Positions 50,886 to 59,803 of a DNA stretch of 64,000 nt are shown piece after piece. Where the stretch lies: contig NZ_CP034550.1 in assembly GCF_009498035.1 (NCBI RefSeq), positions 186,001 to 250,000 on the forward strand. Reading direction: 5' to 3'. The notes under the pieces were generated by a model. It saw only the letters and a list, made by a program, of their open reading frames with translations, had not been told where the DNA came from and searched no databases. How positions within the stretch are numbered: the first letter of the stretch is position 1; every line of letters begins with the position of its first letter. The position numbers and the translations under genes were made by a program. Origin of the DNA: Saccharothrix syringae. GTDB taxonomy: Bacteria; Actinomycetota; Actinomycetes; Mycobacteriales; Pseudonocardiaceae.

Positions 50886-50925
50886 TCAGAGCCCCGGTTG
50901 CCGATCACGGCAACCGGGGCTCTGA
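50886..50925 (+). terminator. Terminator after tRNA-Ser(CGA)
   Basis: An 18-bp perfect stem beginning TCAGAGCCCCGG and ending CCGGGGCTCTGA has the 4-nt loop ATCA, starting five bases after the tRNA. Confidence 0.85.
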
Positions 50926-50958
50926 CGTTGGGGCCCTGATGTTGTGGGCCCTGACGCC

Positions 50959-51106
50959 GGGCCACCCGCTCGCGCGGAGGCCATCCCGCGCCGATCCGCT
51001 CCCGATACGGCAACCCCGGACCACCCCCGCCCGCGCGGAGACCACAACAGCTCGTACCCCTGGTCGGTCAGCTCGTGGGGACCACCCCCGCCTGCACGGG
51101 GACCAC
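50959..51106 (-). CRISPR. Three-repeat CRISPR remnant, type I-E-like, no cas genes in window
   Basis: Two 28-bp repeats (51018-51045 and 51079-51106) differ at three positions and share GGACCACCCCCGCC...CGG.GACCAC. A third, degenerate copy with a 2-bp deletion lies at 50959-50984. Both spacers are exactly 33 nt (50985-51017, 51046-51078), so the period is 61 bp. The reverse complement begins GTGGTCCCCG, as in actinobacterial type I-E repeats. On the minus strand the most decayed repeat is distal, as expected for the trailer end. Confidence 0.75.
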
Positions 51107-51337
51107 GCTTCCCGACCCGCACCGATGTTGCCCGCCTACCGCGGTTTAATTCGGCTCACCCCAGTCTCGCAATAGAGGGCCCCGCCCCGAAGCGCCCACC
51201 CGGCAAGATCCCCCATCGCCCGAACCGCCAGACCATTCCCCGCACCCGCCGGTCCTCGCCAACCAAATCCCGACCGACCCGGCGAAGCCCTCCTCGATCG
51301 CGGCCGACGCCCCGCGATTCCCCTCGAACGAACGCCC

Positions 51338-51553
51338 CTACTCGCCCCGGCCCCGCCCCGGCCTCACCGCACCCGCCCGCCCACGGGTAACCCGGCCAAT
51401 GGTGATCTCGGGTTTCGGGAAGAGGCGGATGATCACCTCGTCATCCTTCTCCTTCTTGCACAACACCAGCCAAACCACACCGAACACGAAGAACAGGACC
51501 AGCGCGACGACGACCACGAACGCCCACGGACAGGCGCCGACGAGAGCTGTCAT
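51338..51553 (-). CDS. Small single-pass membrane protein
   Basis: The 71-residue ORF begins MTALVGACPWAFVVVVALVL and has one long hydrophobic helix (about 8-34) followed by a charged KKEKDDEVIIRLFPKPEITI segment and an Arg-rich tail. The membrane topology is convincing, but no family is recognised and the ribosome-binding site is weak. A TTG at 51559 would add two residues. Confidence 0.5.
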   Translation of the reverse strand: MTALVGACPWAFVVVVALVLFFVFGVVWLVLCKKEKDDEVIIRLFPKPEITIGRVTRGRAGAVRPGRGRGE

Positions 51554-51775
51554 GGACAAAGCCTAAAGCGACAGGCCGCCCACGTTTTGGTGTACTAATG
51601 GCTCTGACCGCAGATCGCCGCCACCGAACGGCGAAGTATTTTTTGCGGTAAGAGCATTCTCGATCCGCCCGCCGCGCCCGAACAAGGTCATCCGGGGCAA
51701 TTCGCTCTTCCGGGTTACGACCCATTACCCAAAGTGGCACCGAGCGAACTCCGGGCGACGGGCAAACCCGGAAGA

Positions 51776-51791
51776 TGTGACGTACATCACT
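51776..51791. promoter_or_regulatory. CRP-like binding site
   Basis: TGTGACGTACATCACT matches the CRP consensus TGTGA-N6-TCACA except for the last base, about 365 bp upstream of the nuclease start. Confidence 0.45.
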
Positions 51792-52053
51792 TCCGGCTCT
51801 CTCCGGGGCGCCGCGGAGCGCCCGGGCATCCGCTGTGGCACGGTTCCGGTGTCACCGGTGGGGCGCAGCGCCGCGGTCGAAGCCGGCACCTCGCCGGCCA
51901 CGCGCGCAAGGGCCACGAGGCGGCACAGGGGCGTCGATTCGCTCCTCGTCAGGCCCGGCTCGACGCCCCTGTCGCGTGCACCGCGCCCGACCCGGCGCTG
52001 GGAGGGCCACCGGCTGGGCGCGCCAAAACTCTACCCCATGCTCGAACACACGT

Positions 52054-52110
52054 TCGAGTGAAGGGTCAATGGTCAACAGTTAGTGACGGCGTCTACCGTC
52101 GTTCACTCGA
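52054..52110. promoter_or_regulatory. Inverted repeat TCGAGTGAA/TTCACTCGA
   Basis: Nine-base arms at 52054-52062 and 52102-52110 flank GGTCAATGGTCAACAG, 45 bp upstream of the nuclease start. It is a candidate operator around the promoter; PhoP-type boxes use related GTCA repeats, but no clear 11-bp periodicity is seen. Confidence 0.4.
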
Positions 52111-52155
52111 TCCGGGGAAGATGCGCGGACCCCCGCCAACTTCCCGGAGGACCCC

Positions 52156-54606
52156 TTGAGACCCACCCCGCTCCGCCTGGGCGCGGCGGTCACGGCCGCC
52201 TCGGCCGTGACGCTCGCCCTGGCCACGCCGACCCTCGCGGTCCCGAGCCAGGACGCCCTCATCGCCGAGGTCTACGGCGGTGGCGGCAACTCCGGCGCGA
52301 CGCTGACCCAGGACTTCGTCGAGCTGGCCAACCGCGGCGCCGTCCCGGTGTCGGTCGAGGGCTGGAGCGTCCAGTACCTGCCCGCGAGCGCCAGCGCGAG
52401 CAGCCAGTGGCAGGTCACCCCGCTGACCGGGTCGATCGCCCCCGGCGCCCGCTTCCTCGTCGCGCAGGCCAAGGGCTCCGGCGGCACGGTGGAGCTGCCC
52501 ACCCCGGACGCCACCGGCACCACCGCCATGGGCGGCAGCGGCGGCACGGTCGCGCTCGTCGCCACCACCACCGCGCTGACCTGCAAGACGGCCGCCGACT
52601 GCGGTGCCGACGCGCGCATCCGCGACCTGGTCGGCTACGGCACCTCGACCGTCGTCCGCGAGACCACGCCGACGGCCAACCTGAGCAACACCACCTCCGC
52701 GGCCCGCCCGGCGCTGACCGACACCGACGACAACTCCGCGGACTTCACCACGGGCGCGCCGACGCCGGTCAACAGCAAGGGCCAGGGCGCCGGCGACCCG
52801 GACCCCGACCCGGAGCCCCAGCCGGGGGACAAGCGCATCCGCGACATCCAGGGCACCACCCGCATCTCGCCGCTGGTGGGCCGGCGCGTCGCGGGCGTCC
52901 CGGGCGTCGTCACCGCGGTCCGCAACACCGGCGACCGCGGCTTCTGGATCCAGGACACCGCCCCGGACGCCGACCCGCGCACCAGCGAGGGCGTGTTCGT
53001 CTACACCGCCAACCTGGCCCCGACCGTGGAGCCGGGTGACGACGTGCTGGTCACCGGCACCGTCGCCGAGTACCGGCCGGCCGGTGACGCCGCGAGCAAC
53101 TCCCTCCAGACGCTCACCGAGCTGACCGGCGCCACGGTCACCGTGAAGTCCAAGGGCAACGCCCTGCCCGCGCCGGAGGTCCTGTCCGTCCCCGCCGGCT
53201 ACACCCCCACCGCGGGCGGCGGCAGCATCGAGCAGCTGCCGCTGGAGCCGGCCACCTACTCGCAGGACTACTTCGAGTCCCGCGAGGGCATGTACGTCCA
53301 GGCGAACGACGTCCGCGTGGTCGGCCCGACCAACGGCTTCGACGAGACGTTCGTGACGCTGCGCCCCGAGCAGAACCCGACCCCGCGCGGCGGCACCGTC
53401 TACCTCGGCTACGACCAGCCGAACAACGGCCGGATCAAGGTCAAGCCGGGCAGCGCGACGCCGCCGAGGAGCAACGTCGGCGACACCTGGCGCGGCGCGA
53501 CCGTCGGCAACGTCGAGTACACCAACTTCGGCGGCTACACCCTGGCGGCCAAGTCCGTCGGCGAGTACGCCTCCGGCGGCATCCAGCGGGAGCGGACCGA
53601 CGCGCAGCGCGGCTACGAGCTGTCCGTGGCCACCTACAACGTGGAGAACCTGGCCGCCACCAACGAGCAGGCCAAGTTCGACCGCCTGGCCGCGGCCGTG
53701 GTGGACAACCTGGCGAACCCGGACGTGGTCGTGCTGGAGGAGATCCAGGACGACAACGGCACCACCGACGACGGCACGGTGACCGCCGGCGCGACGTTCG
53801 CGAAGTTCACCGACGCCATCGCGGCCGCGGGCGGCCTGCGCTACCAGTGGCGGCAGGTCGACCCGGTGGACGGCGAGGACGGCGGCGCGCCCGGCGGCAA
53901 CATCCGCGTGGCGTTCCTGTTCAACCCGGCGCGCGTGTCCTTCGTGGACCGCGCGGGCGGCGACGCGACCACCCCGGTCCAGGTCGTCAAGCAGCACGGC
54001 AGGGCCGCGCTGTCGGTGTCGCCGGGCCGCGTCGCGCCCGCCGACCCGGCGTGGGAGGACAGCCGCAAGCCGCTCGCCGGCGAGTTCAAGTTCCGCGGTC
54101 GCACCGTGTTCGTGGTCGCCAACCACTTCAACTCCAAGGGCGGCGACCAGGCCGTGCACGGCCGCTACCAGGAGCCGAACCGCACCTCCGAGGTCCAGCG
54201 GGCGAAGCAGGCCGCGCTGCTCAAGGGCTTCGTCGACCAGGTGAAGGCCGTCGACCGGGGCGCCAACGTCGTCCTCGCGGGCGACCTCAACGACTACCAG
54301 TTCTCCCCGGTGGTCCGGACCCTCACCGCGGGCGGCCAGGTCGTCGCCCTGATCGACACCCTCCCCGAGGCCGAGCGGTACAGCTACGTGTTCGAGGGCA
54401 ACTCGCAGACCCTCGACCACCTGCTGATCAGCTCGAACATCACCCGGTACCGCTACGACGTGGTGCACGTCAACGCCGAGTTCGCCGACCAGGCCAGCGA
54501 CCACGACCCGCAGGTCGTGAAGGTGCGCCCGAGCACCGGCAACGCGAACGTCGACAAGGTGGTCTTCCTGCTGGAGGACGTCCTGGAGTGCCTGCCCAGG
54601 ACGTGA
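52156..54606 (+). CDS. ExeM/NucH-type secreted endonuclease
   Basis: The 816-residue secreted nuclease has a signal peptide (about 1-28, ending TLAVPSQ), an LTD-like N-terminal domain (residues 30-200: IAEVYGGGGNSGATLTQDFVEL), a Pro/Asp linker and an OB-like domain (RIRDIQGTTRISPLVGRRV). A C-terminal endonuclease/exonuclease/phosphatase domain follows (ELSVATYNVENLA, VVVLEEIQDDNG, VVANHFNSKGG, VVLAGDLNDYQ, ASDHDPQVV), with the catalytic His and Asp visible. It should degrade extracellular DNA, for nutrient (often phosphate) scavenging. TTG at 52156 follows CGGAGGA. A strong hairpin follows the gene. Confidence 0.92.
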   Translation: MRPTPLRLGAAVTAASAVTLALATPTLAVPSQDALIAEVYGGGGNSGATLTQDFVELANRGAVPVSVEGWSVQYLPASASASSQWQVTPLTGSIAPGARFLVAQAKGSGGTVELPTPDATGTTAMGGSGGTVALVATTTALTCKTAADCGADARIRDLVGYGTSTVVRETTPTANLSNTTSAARPALTDTDDNSADFTTGAPTPVNSKGQGAGDPDPDPEPQPGDKRIRDIQGTTRISPLVGRRVAGVPGVVTAVRNTGDRGFWIQDTAPDADPRTSEGVFVYTANLAPTVEPGDDVLVTGTVAEYRPAGDAASNSLQTLTELTGATVTVKSKGNALPAPEVLSVPAGYTPTAGGGSIEQLPLEPATYSQDYFESREGMYVQANDVRVVGPTNGFDETFVTLRPEQNPTPRGGTVYLGYDQPNNGRIKVKPGSATPPRSNVGDTWRGATVGNVEYTNFGGYTLAAKSVGEYASGGIQRERTDAQRGYELSVATYNVENLAATNEQAKFDRLAAAVVDNLANPDVVVLEEIQDDNGTTDDGTVTAGATFAKFTDAIAAAGGLRYQWRQVDPVDGEDGGAPGGNIRVAFLFNPARVSFVDRAGGDATTPVQVVKQHGRAALSVSPGRVAPADPAWEDSRKPLAGEFKFRGRTVFVVANHFNSKGGDQAVHGRYQEPNRTSEVQRAKQAALLKGFVDQVKAVDRGANVVLAGDLNDYQFSPVVRTLTAGGQVVALIDTLPEAERYSYVFEGNSQTLDHLLISSNITRYRYDVVHVNAEFADQASDHDPQVVKVRPSTGNANVDKVVFLLEDVLECLPRT

Positions 54607-54616
54607 CGCCGACCAG

Positions 54617-54658
54617 CGGAAAGGCCCCGGGACTCGGTCGAGTCCCGGGGCCTTTCCG
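54617..54658. terminator. Bidirectional terminator between nuclease and tRNA-Ser(GGA)
   Basis: A 19-bp perfect stem (CGGAAAGGCCCCGGGACTC and complement) has a 4-nt loop, between two convergent genes. Confidence 0.88.
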
Positions 54659-54667
54659 TACCGCTGG

Positions 54668-54752
54668 CGGAGGATACGGGATTTGAACCCGTGAGGGGGT
54701 TAACCCAACACGATTTCCAATCGTGCGCACTAGGCCGCTATGCGAATCCTCC
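54668..54752 (-). tRNA. tRNA-Ser (anticodon GGA)
   Basis: On the minus strand the acceptor stem GGAGGAT pairs with ATCCTCC, followed by discriminator G. The anticodon stem CACGA/TCGTG encloses TTGGAAA, giving GGA. A long variable arm and TTCAAAT T-loop are present. Confidence 0.97.
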
Positions 54753-54845
54753 GCCGCAGAGGGTACCGGATGGGCGTCTGGCCGGACAAAACGGGTGGTC
54801 AGAGAGGTGCGGAGGCGCCCGCCGGGGGAGCCGCGCGGGTCGGGG

Positions 54846-57800
54846 TCAGCCGGTCCGGACCACGACGTCCACCCAGTAGTTCGTCGCGTTGAACGACGAG
54901 TTCGGGAAGCTGCCGGCCAGGCCGTAGGCGAACACCCCGTTCCCGTCCGCCGGGGCGATCAGCGGGCCGCGCACGCGGTCGGCGGTGAAGAAGTTCGGGG
55001 TCGCCGAGTACCGCCCGTCGGTGTGGTACGAGGCGATGTAGGTCACGTCGGGGCTCAGCGCGACGGGCGTGGCGAAGTCCGCCTGCTGCCAGCCGCCCGT
55101 GGTCTCGCCGGTGAAGTTCGCGGTGGCCAGCAGGGTGCCGGTGTCGGTCCACAGGTGCGCCACGTGCGCGCCGGTGTTGCCCTGCCCCTTGTAGAACCTG
55201 ATGCCGGTCGCCGCGGCGTTCGGCGCCGCCGCCCGGAACCTCACCCCCACCTGGAGCGGGCGGGCGTCGACGACCACCGGCGTGGTCGGGGCCTCGTCGT
55301 CGGCGAACAGGCCGTGCACCACCGGCGGCGGCGTCTCCACGACCACGTCCACCCAGTAGTTCGTGGACCGGTACGCGCGGTCGGGGAACGTGCCCGGGGC
55401 GCCGTAGGCGTACACGCCGTTGCCCGCCGGGGCGCCGTCGGCGGGCGCGACCAGGTCGTTGCGCCGGTACTCGACGGCGAAGAAGTTGGTGGTGGCCGAG
55501 TACCGCCCGTTGGTGTGGTACGAGGCGATGTAGTTCGCGTCGGGGCTCAGCGCGACGGGCGTGGCGAAGTCGGCCTGCTGCCAGCCGCTGGTGGTCTCGC
55601 CGGTGAAGTTCGCGGTGGCGAGCAGGGTGCCGGTGTCGGTCCACAGGTGCGCCACGTGCGCGCCCGTGTTGAGCGGTCCCTTGTAGAACCTGATGCCCCT
55701 GGCCACGCCGCCGGCGACCGCGCAGCGGAACCTGGTGCCGACCTGCACGGGGTTGGGGTCGTCGGCGTTGATGATCGCCGGCGTGTGGTCGGTGGGCTTG
55801 AACAGGGTCTGCGTGACCGCCTGGGGCGGCACCACCACCGACACGGTGGCCTGGACGGGCGGGGTCCGGCCGTTGGTGACCGAGTAGCGGAACGTCGCCT
55901 GCCCGGAGAACCCGGCGGCCGGGGTGAACGTCACCCGCTGCGTGGCGGCCGACCACGTCACGGTGCCGCCGACCGGGGCGGACACCCCGGTGATCGACAG
56001 CGGGTAGCCGTTGGGGTCGGTGTCGTTGGCCAGCAGCCCCTCGGCGGGGATCACCAGCGGGGCACCCGCGCGCGCGGTGAAGCCGCTGTCGTTGGTCGCG
56101 GTGGGCGGCAGGTCGCCCGCGCCGCCGGCGCGCTCGAAGACGACGTCCACCCAGTAGTTGTTGGACCGGTAGGTGCTGTTGGGGAAGGTGCCGGGGGCGC
56201 CGTAGGCGTAGACGCCGTTGCCGCTGGTCGCGGTGCCGGCGGGGGCGGTCACCGCGCCGCCGGTCCGCGCGGTGGTGAAGTAGTTGCGGTCGGCGGAGTA
56301 GAAGCCCGCCGTGTGGTACGAGGCGATGTAGGTGGAGCCCGGCGTGATCACCACCGGCTCGTCGAACTCCGCCTGCTGCCAGCCGCTCGCGGTCTCGTCG
56401 GTGTAGTCGGCCTTGGCCAGCAGGACGCCGCCGGCCGTCCACAGGTGGCCGACGTGCGCGCCGGTGTCGGCCGGGTTCTTGTAGAACCGCAGGCCGGTCA
56501 CCGAGCCCGGCGTGTTCACGGTGAACTTCACGCCCAGCTCCAGCGCGTTGGCCTCGTTGCTGCGCAGGGCGAACGGCACGTCGGCGGGGGTGAACAGGCT
56601 CACCGAGGCGGCGGGCGTGACGGTGACCCGGACGGCCGCGCCGGGCGACTGGGCGTTGAGGCTGTCGTCGACCGCGCGGGCCAGGACCCGGTAGGACCCG
56701 GGTAACCGCGGCCACCACGAGAAGGTCCAGTCGGTGGTGCCGTCGGCGGCCCACCAGGTCCGGCCGCCGTCGGTGGAGACCTCGACGACGCCGACCTGAC
56801 CGCCGACGTCGCTCGCGGTGCCGCTGATCACCACCTCCTCCTGCTGCACGAAGCTCGCGCCGGCGGCCGGCGAGGTGATGACCGCGACCGGCGCGGTGGT
56901 GTCGGTGGACCCGGTGGCGCGGACGAGGTCCGGCTGGAGCGTGGCCGGCTGGACCCCCATGTCGGCGAACAGGTTGACCATCGCCTGCTGCACGTCCTGG
57001 TCCTCGGGGATGTCCGGCACCGGGCCGCTGTTGGTGGTGTCGTGCTCGGTGTCCAGGCCGAACGACCAGAAGACCGTGCCCGCGCCGAACACGATCGCCC
57101 CGCTGGGCGCCCGGTGCAGGACCATCCGGTGCCGGGCGGTCGCCTGGCCGGTCGCGGTGCCGTAGTCCACCAGGTAGGTGCGGACGTCCACGGTGGTGTC
57201 GGAGACCGCGACGCTGCCGGGCGGCCGGAACCGGTTGTCGGGCGCCTCGTCCCACTCGTAGCCGAGCAGGCCGGGGCTCAGGCTCGCGGTCTCGCCGGGT
57301 GCCGTCGTGGCGACCTTGGTGTCGCGCCAGAACCGCAGCCGGGAGCGCTCGTGCGGCACCTCGATGACGTCCGCGCGGTGGGAGTCGACCTGGAAGATCG
57401 TGCCGGTGAGCGCGTTCTCGGGCCGGCCGCCGTCGGCCGGCGGGGAGAACAGCGTGTCGCGCCAGGTCCCGGTCCACTGCGGGCTGGGGTCGGTCTTCTC
57501 GCCGGCCCGGGTCTCCTTGTAGGTCACCAGGGTGCGGGCGGGCGTGCCGTTGAGGTCGGGTTCCCAGCGGGTCCTCCAGTAGACCTCGTTGCCGCTGATG
57601 AAGACCAGGTGCACGCCGGCGTCGCGGGCGGCCTCGACGTGGGCGCGCTGGTCGCCCGACCAGTACTCGTCGTGGCCGGTGGACATGAAGACGCGGTGGT
57701 CGGTCAGGGCGGCGTTGCCGGGCCCGGTGTCGACGCCGCTGATGTAGGTCACGTCGTAGCCGTTGCGCTCCAGCCACCTGATGGCCGCGTGCTCGGCGCT

Positions 57801-58421
57801 GAGCACGAAGTCCTGCGGCCCGGCCCAGAGCCCGACGCCGTCGCGGGTGCGGAAGGGCCGGTTGTAGCTGACCTTGTAGGCGCGGCCGTCGGGGCTGGCC
57901 GTGGCGTTGCCGCCGTAGAGGTTCGCGCCGCCCCAGCCGTTGTACGCCTGCCAGGTGGTGTCGGAGGTCTGGAAGACGATGTCGTGGCCCACGCCGTCGT
58001 CGCGCACCACGAACACGACGTGGCTCGCGCCCGCCACGCCGTCCTGCCGCACCAGCTTCGCCAGGTGGACCCCGGACACCGCGTCGGCGGGCACGTCCCA
58101 CGAGGTGGTGACGTCCCAGTTGCCCGCGTCGTACAGGCCGATGGCGGGGTCGCCGCCCGGCGGGGGCTGCACCGACGGGCCGTCGCACTGGATCGTGGCG
58201 ACCTTCCGCGCGCCCAGGCCGCCGTAGTAGCCGAGGCGGTAGATGTCGACGCGGTAGTCGGGCGAGTCGGTGTTGATCTTGAACTCGACGCGCTCGCCCC
58301 GGTTGACGCTCATGCTGGTGGTGAAGCCCTCGATGGTGGTCGAGGCGGGCCCGTCGAGGTCCCACTCGCTCCGCGGGCTGCCGGGTCTCCGGTTCTCCGC
58401 GGTGATCGCGTTGGTGGACAT
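54846..58421 (-). CDS. Large DUF4082-repeat protein with dimethylformamidase-beta-like domain
   Basis: The 1,191-residue protein opens MSTNAITAENRRPGSP without a signal peptide. The first ~480 residues resemble the N,N-dimethylformamidase large-subunit-like domain (MSVNRGERVEFKINTDSPDYR, STGHDEYWSGDQRAHVEAARD, GNEVYWRTRWEPD). A cadherin/Ig-like domain follows (PVAVITSPAAGASF), then three DUF4082 repeats beginning about 625, 890 and 1055 (RFYKGPLNTGAHVAHLWTD, SGWQQADF, YIASYHT). A further Ig-like linker (ANDTDPNGYPLSI) lies between repeats one and two. Repeats two and three are almost identical. Family members are usually exported and linked to polysaccharide or cell-surface functions; the catalytic activity is unknown. 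Confidence 0.82.
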   Translation of the reverse strand: MSTNAITAENRRPGSPRSEWDLDGPASTTIEGFTTSMSVNRGERVEFKINTDSPDYRVDIYRLGYYGGLGARKVATIQCDGPSVQPPPGGDPAIGLYDAGNWDVTTSWDVPADAVSGVHLAKLVRQDGVAGASHVVFVVRDDGVGHDIVFQTSDTTWQAYNGWGGANLYGGNATASPDGRAYKVSYNRPFRTRDGVGLWAGPQDFVLSAEHAAIRWLERNGYDVTYISGVDTGPGNAALTDHRVFMSTGHDEYWSGDQRAHVEAARDAGVHLVFISGNEVYWRTRWEPDLNGTPARTLVTYKETRAGEKTDPSPQWTGTWRDTLFSPPADGGRPENALTGTIFQVDSHRADVIEVPHERSRLRFWRDTKVATTAPGETASLSPGLLGYEWDEAPDNRFRPPGSVAVSDTTVDVRTYLVDYGTATGQATARHRMVLHRAPSGAIVFGAGTVFWSFGLDTEHDTTNSGPVPDIPEDQDVQQAMVNLFADMGVQPATLQPDLVRATGSTDTTAPVAVITSPAAGASFVQQEEVVISGTASDVGGQVGVVEVSTDGGRTWWAADGTTDWTFSWWPRLPGSYRVLARAVDDSLNAQSPGAAVRVTVTPAASVSLFTPADVPFALRSNEANALELGVKFTVNTPGSVTGLRFYKNPADTGAHVGHLWTAGGVLLAKADYTDETASGWQQAEFDEPVVITPGSTYIASYHTAGFYSADRNYFTTARTGGAVTAPAGTATSGNGVYAYGAPGTFPNSTYRSNNYWVDVVFERAGGAGDLPPTATNDSGFTARAGAPLVIPAEGLLANDTDPNGYPLSITGVSAPVGGTVTWSAATQRVTFTPAAGFSGQATFRYSVTNGRTPPVQATVSVVVPPQAVTQTLFKPTDHTPAIINADDPNPVQVGTRFRCAVAGGVARGIRFYKGPLNTGAHVAHLWTDTGTLLATANFTGETTSGWQQADFATPVALSPDANYIASYHTNGRYSATTNFFAVEYRRNDLVAPADGAPAGNGVYAYGAPGTFPDRAYRSTNYWVDVVVETPPPVVHGLFADDEAPTTPVVVDARPLQVGVRFRAAAPNAAATGIRFYKGQGNTGAHVAHLWTDTGTLLATANFTGETTGGWQQADFATPVALSPDVTYIASYHTDGRYSATPNFFTADRVRGPLIAPADGNGVFAYGLAGSFPNSSFNATNYWVDVVVRTG
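55021..55670. repeat. Near-identical ~150-bp internal duplication within the DUF4082 gene
   Basis: The segments starting at about 55021 and 55513 are offset by 492 bp (164 codons). They differ at only a few positions across the DUF4082 core, while a third copy near 56311 is clearly diverged. This implies recent duplication or gene conversion between the last two repeats. Confidence 0.7.
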
Positions 58422-58568
58422 GTGAGTTCCCCCGTTCTGCCGATCCGATCGCTCCCCTTGTCCGTGTGTGGGACGGCAATCCGGTCTCGTTACGGAAAGT
58501 CACGGGAATGCACTCTGATGGATTAACTCGTCCAGGTCGGCCGACGTGATGCATCAGCGTCCAATAGG

Positions 58569-58587
58569 TTCGGTTAGGCTCACCTAA
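58569..58587 (+). promoter_or_regulatory. Iron box (DtxR/IdeR-type operator)
   Basis: This sequence matches the 19-bp consensus TTAGGTTAGGCTAACCTAA at 17 positions (differences at positions 3 and 13). It overlaps the AAGGAGG ribosome-binding site of the following gene, so an iron-loaded DtxR-family repressor would block transcription when iron is plentiful. Confidence 0.85.
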
Positions 58588-58598
58588 GGAGGTGCAAG

Positions 58599-59531
58599 GT
58601 GAAGCGTGGTCTCGTGGTCGTCCTGTCCGCACTGCTGCTGGCCGCCTGCGGCAGTGGTGACGGTGGTTCCGAAAGCAGTCAGGGCGCCGCCCGGGGGGCG
58701 GTGACGGTCGACACCCGCTTCGGCCCCGTCACCGTCGAGAAGCCGCCCACGCGCGTGGTCGCGCTGGGCTGGTCCGACGCCGAGGCCGCGCTGGCCCTGG
58801 GCGTGCAGCCGGTGGGCGCGAGCGACTGGCTCGGGTTCGGCGGCAAGGGCGTCGGCCCGTGGGCGGAGGGCCTGTACCGGCAGGCGCCGCAGCTGCTCGG
58901 CACCACCGAGATCGACTACGAGGCGGTCGCCGCGCTCCAGCCCGACCTCATCCTCAACACCAGGTCGGACAACGACGAGAAGAAGCACGAGACGCTGTCC
59001 AGGATCGCGCCCACCATCGGCGCGCCCAAGGACGTCATCCCCTACGGCACCACCTGGGAGCAGCAGGTCGAGCTGGTCTCCAAGGCCCTGTTCAAGGAGG
59101 ACGAGGGCAGGAGGATCATCGGCGACCTGGAGGCGAAGTTCGCCGCCAACAAGAAGTTCGACGGCAAGACCACCGTGGTCGGCGCCTACTTCGACGGCAA
59201 GTTCGGCGCGTACGTCTCCGGCGACTCCCGGACCGACTTCATGAAGGCCATCGGCTTCACCCCGCGCCAGGACGTCGAGGCCCTGGCGTCCGGCTCGTTC
59301 TACGTCGACATCTCGGCCGAGCGGCTGGACCTGCTGGCCGCCGACCTGACCGTGCTGTTCCCGATCGGCGGCGACGCGACCGCGCTCAAGGCCAACCCGC
59401 TGGTGCCGCACAAGGCGCTGGTCCTGGACGACGAGGCCCTGGTCAACGCCTTCTCCAGCGGCTCGTCCCTGGGCACGGCGTACGCGCTCGACCACGCCGT
59501 GCCGCTGTTCGGCCAGGCCCTGGGGCTCTAG
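58599..59531 (+). CDS. Siderophore-binding lipoprotein (iron ABC transporter substrate-binding protein)
   Basis: The 310-residue FepB/BtuF-fold lipoprotein has the lipobox LLAAC at residues 14-18, then mature binding-protein blocks (VVALGWSDAEAALALGVQPVG, LQPDLILNT, VDISAERLDLLAADL). It should capture a ferric siderophore outside the membrane. No permease or ATPase is adjacent, so it works with a transporter encoded elsewhere. An iron box lies directly upstream. The GTG at 58599 follows AAGGAGG. Confidence 0.92.
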   Translation: MKRGLVVVLSALLLAACGSGDGGSESSQGAARGAVTVDTRFGPVTVEKPPTRVVALGWSDAEAALALGVQPVGASDWLGFGGKGVGPWAEGLYRQAPQLLGTTEIDYEAVAALQPDLILNTRSDNDEKKHETLSRIAPTIGAPKDVIPYGTTWEQQVELVSKALFKEDEGRRIIGDLEAKFAANKKFDGKTTVVGAYFDGKFGAYVSGDSRTDFMKAIGFTPRQDVEALASGSFYVDISAERLDLLAADLTVLFPIGGDATALKANPLVPHKALVLDDEALVNAFSSGSSLGTAYALDHAVPLFGQALGL

Positions 59532-59536
59532 CAGAA

Positions 59537-59803
59537 TCAGCCGTCGGCGACCCAGCCGTGGGCGTTGACGTGCCCGTAGGCGAAGCCGTAGACGTAGTTG
59601 CCGACCTTGGGGCCTTTGACCAGGAACGTCTGGTTCCGGTAGAGCGTGCCCATCCACGGGCCGTCGTTGGGCGCGGTGCGGACGTACAGGTCGGTGGCGC
59701 AGACGGTCTCGCGCTCCCCGACGGTGCCGTTCGCGGCCAGGGCGGGTGCGGCGGTCGCGACCAGGGCGACCGCCGCCAGCGCCGTGATCAGCGGGATCTT
59801 CAC
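59537..59803 (-). CDS. Small secreted SH3-like protein
   Basis: The 88-residue protein has a signal peptide (VKIPLITALAAVALVATAAPALA) and a short mature part with TDLYVRTAPNDGPWMGTLYRNQ, the look of a bacterial SH3 (SH3b-type) domain. Such domains bind cell-wall peptides or glycans. The GTG start overlaps the stop of the upstream gene (GTGA), so the two secreted proteins are co-translated. Confidence 0.8.
   Translation of the reverse strand: MKIPLITALAAVALVATAAPALAANGTVGERETVCATDLYVRTAPNDGPWMGTLYRNQTFLVKGPKVGNYVYGFAYGHVNAHGWVADG

Larger units (their letters stand above)
51554..52155. other. 600-bp region upstream of the secreted nuclease
   Basis: No gene is supported. It holds an AT-richer patch (AAGTATTTTTTGCGG near 51630), a CRP-like site, and an inverted repeat just before the nuclease gene. 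The length suggests complex regulation of the nuclease. Confidence 0.5.
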
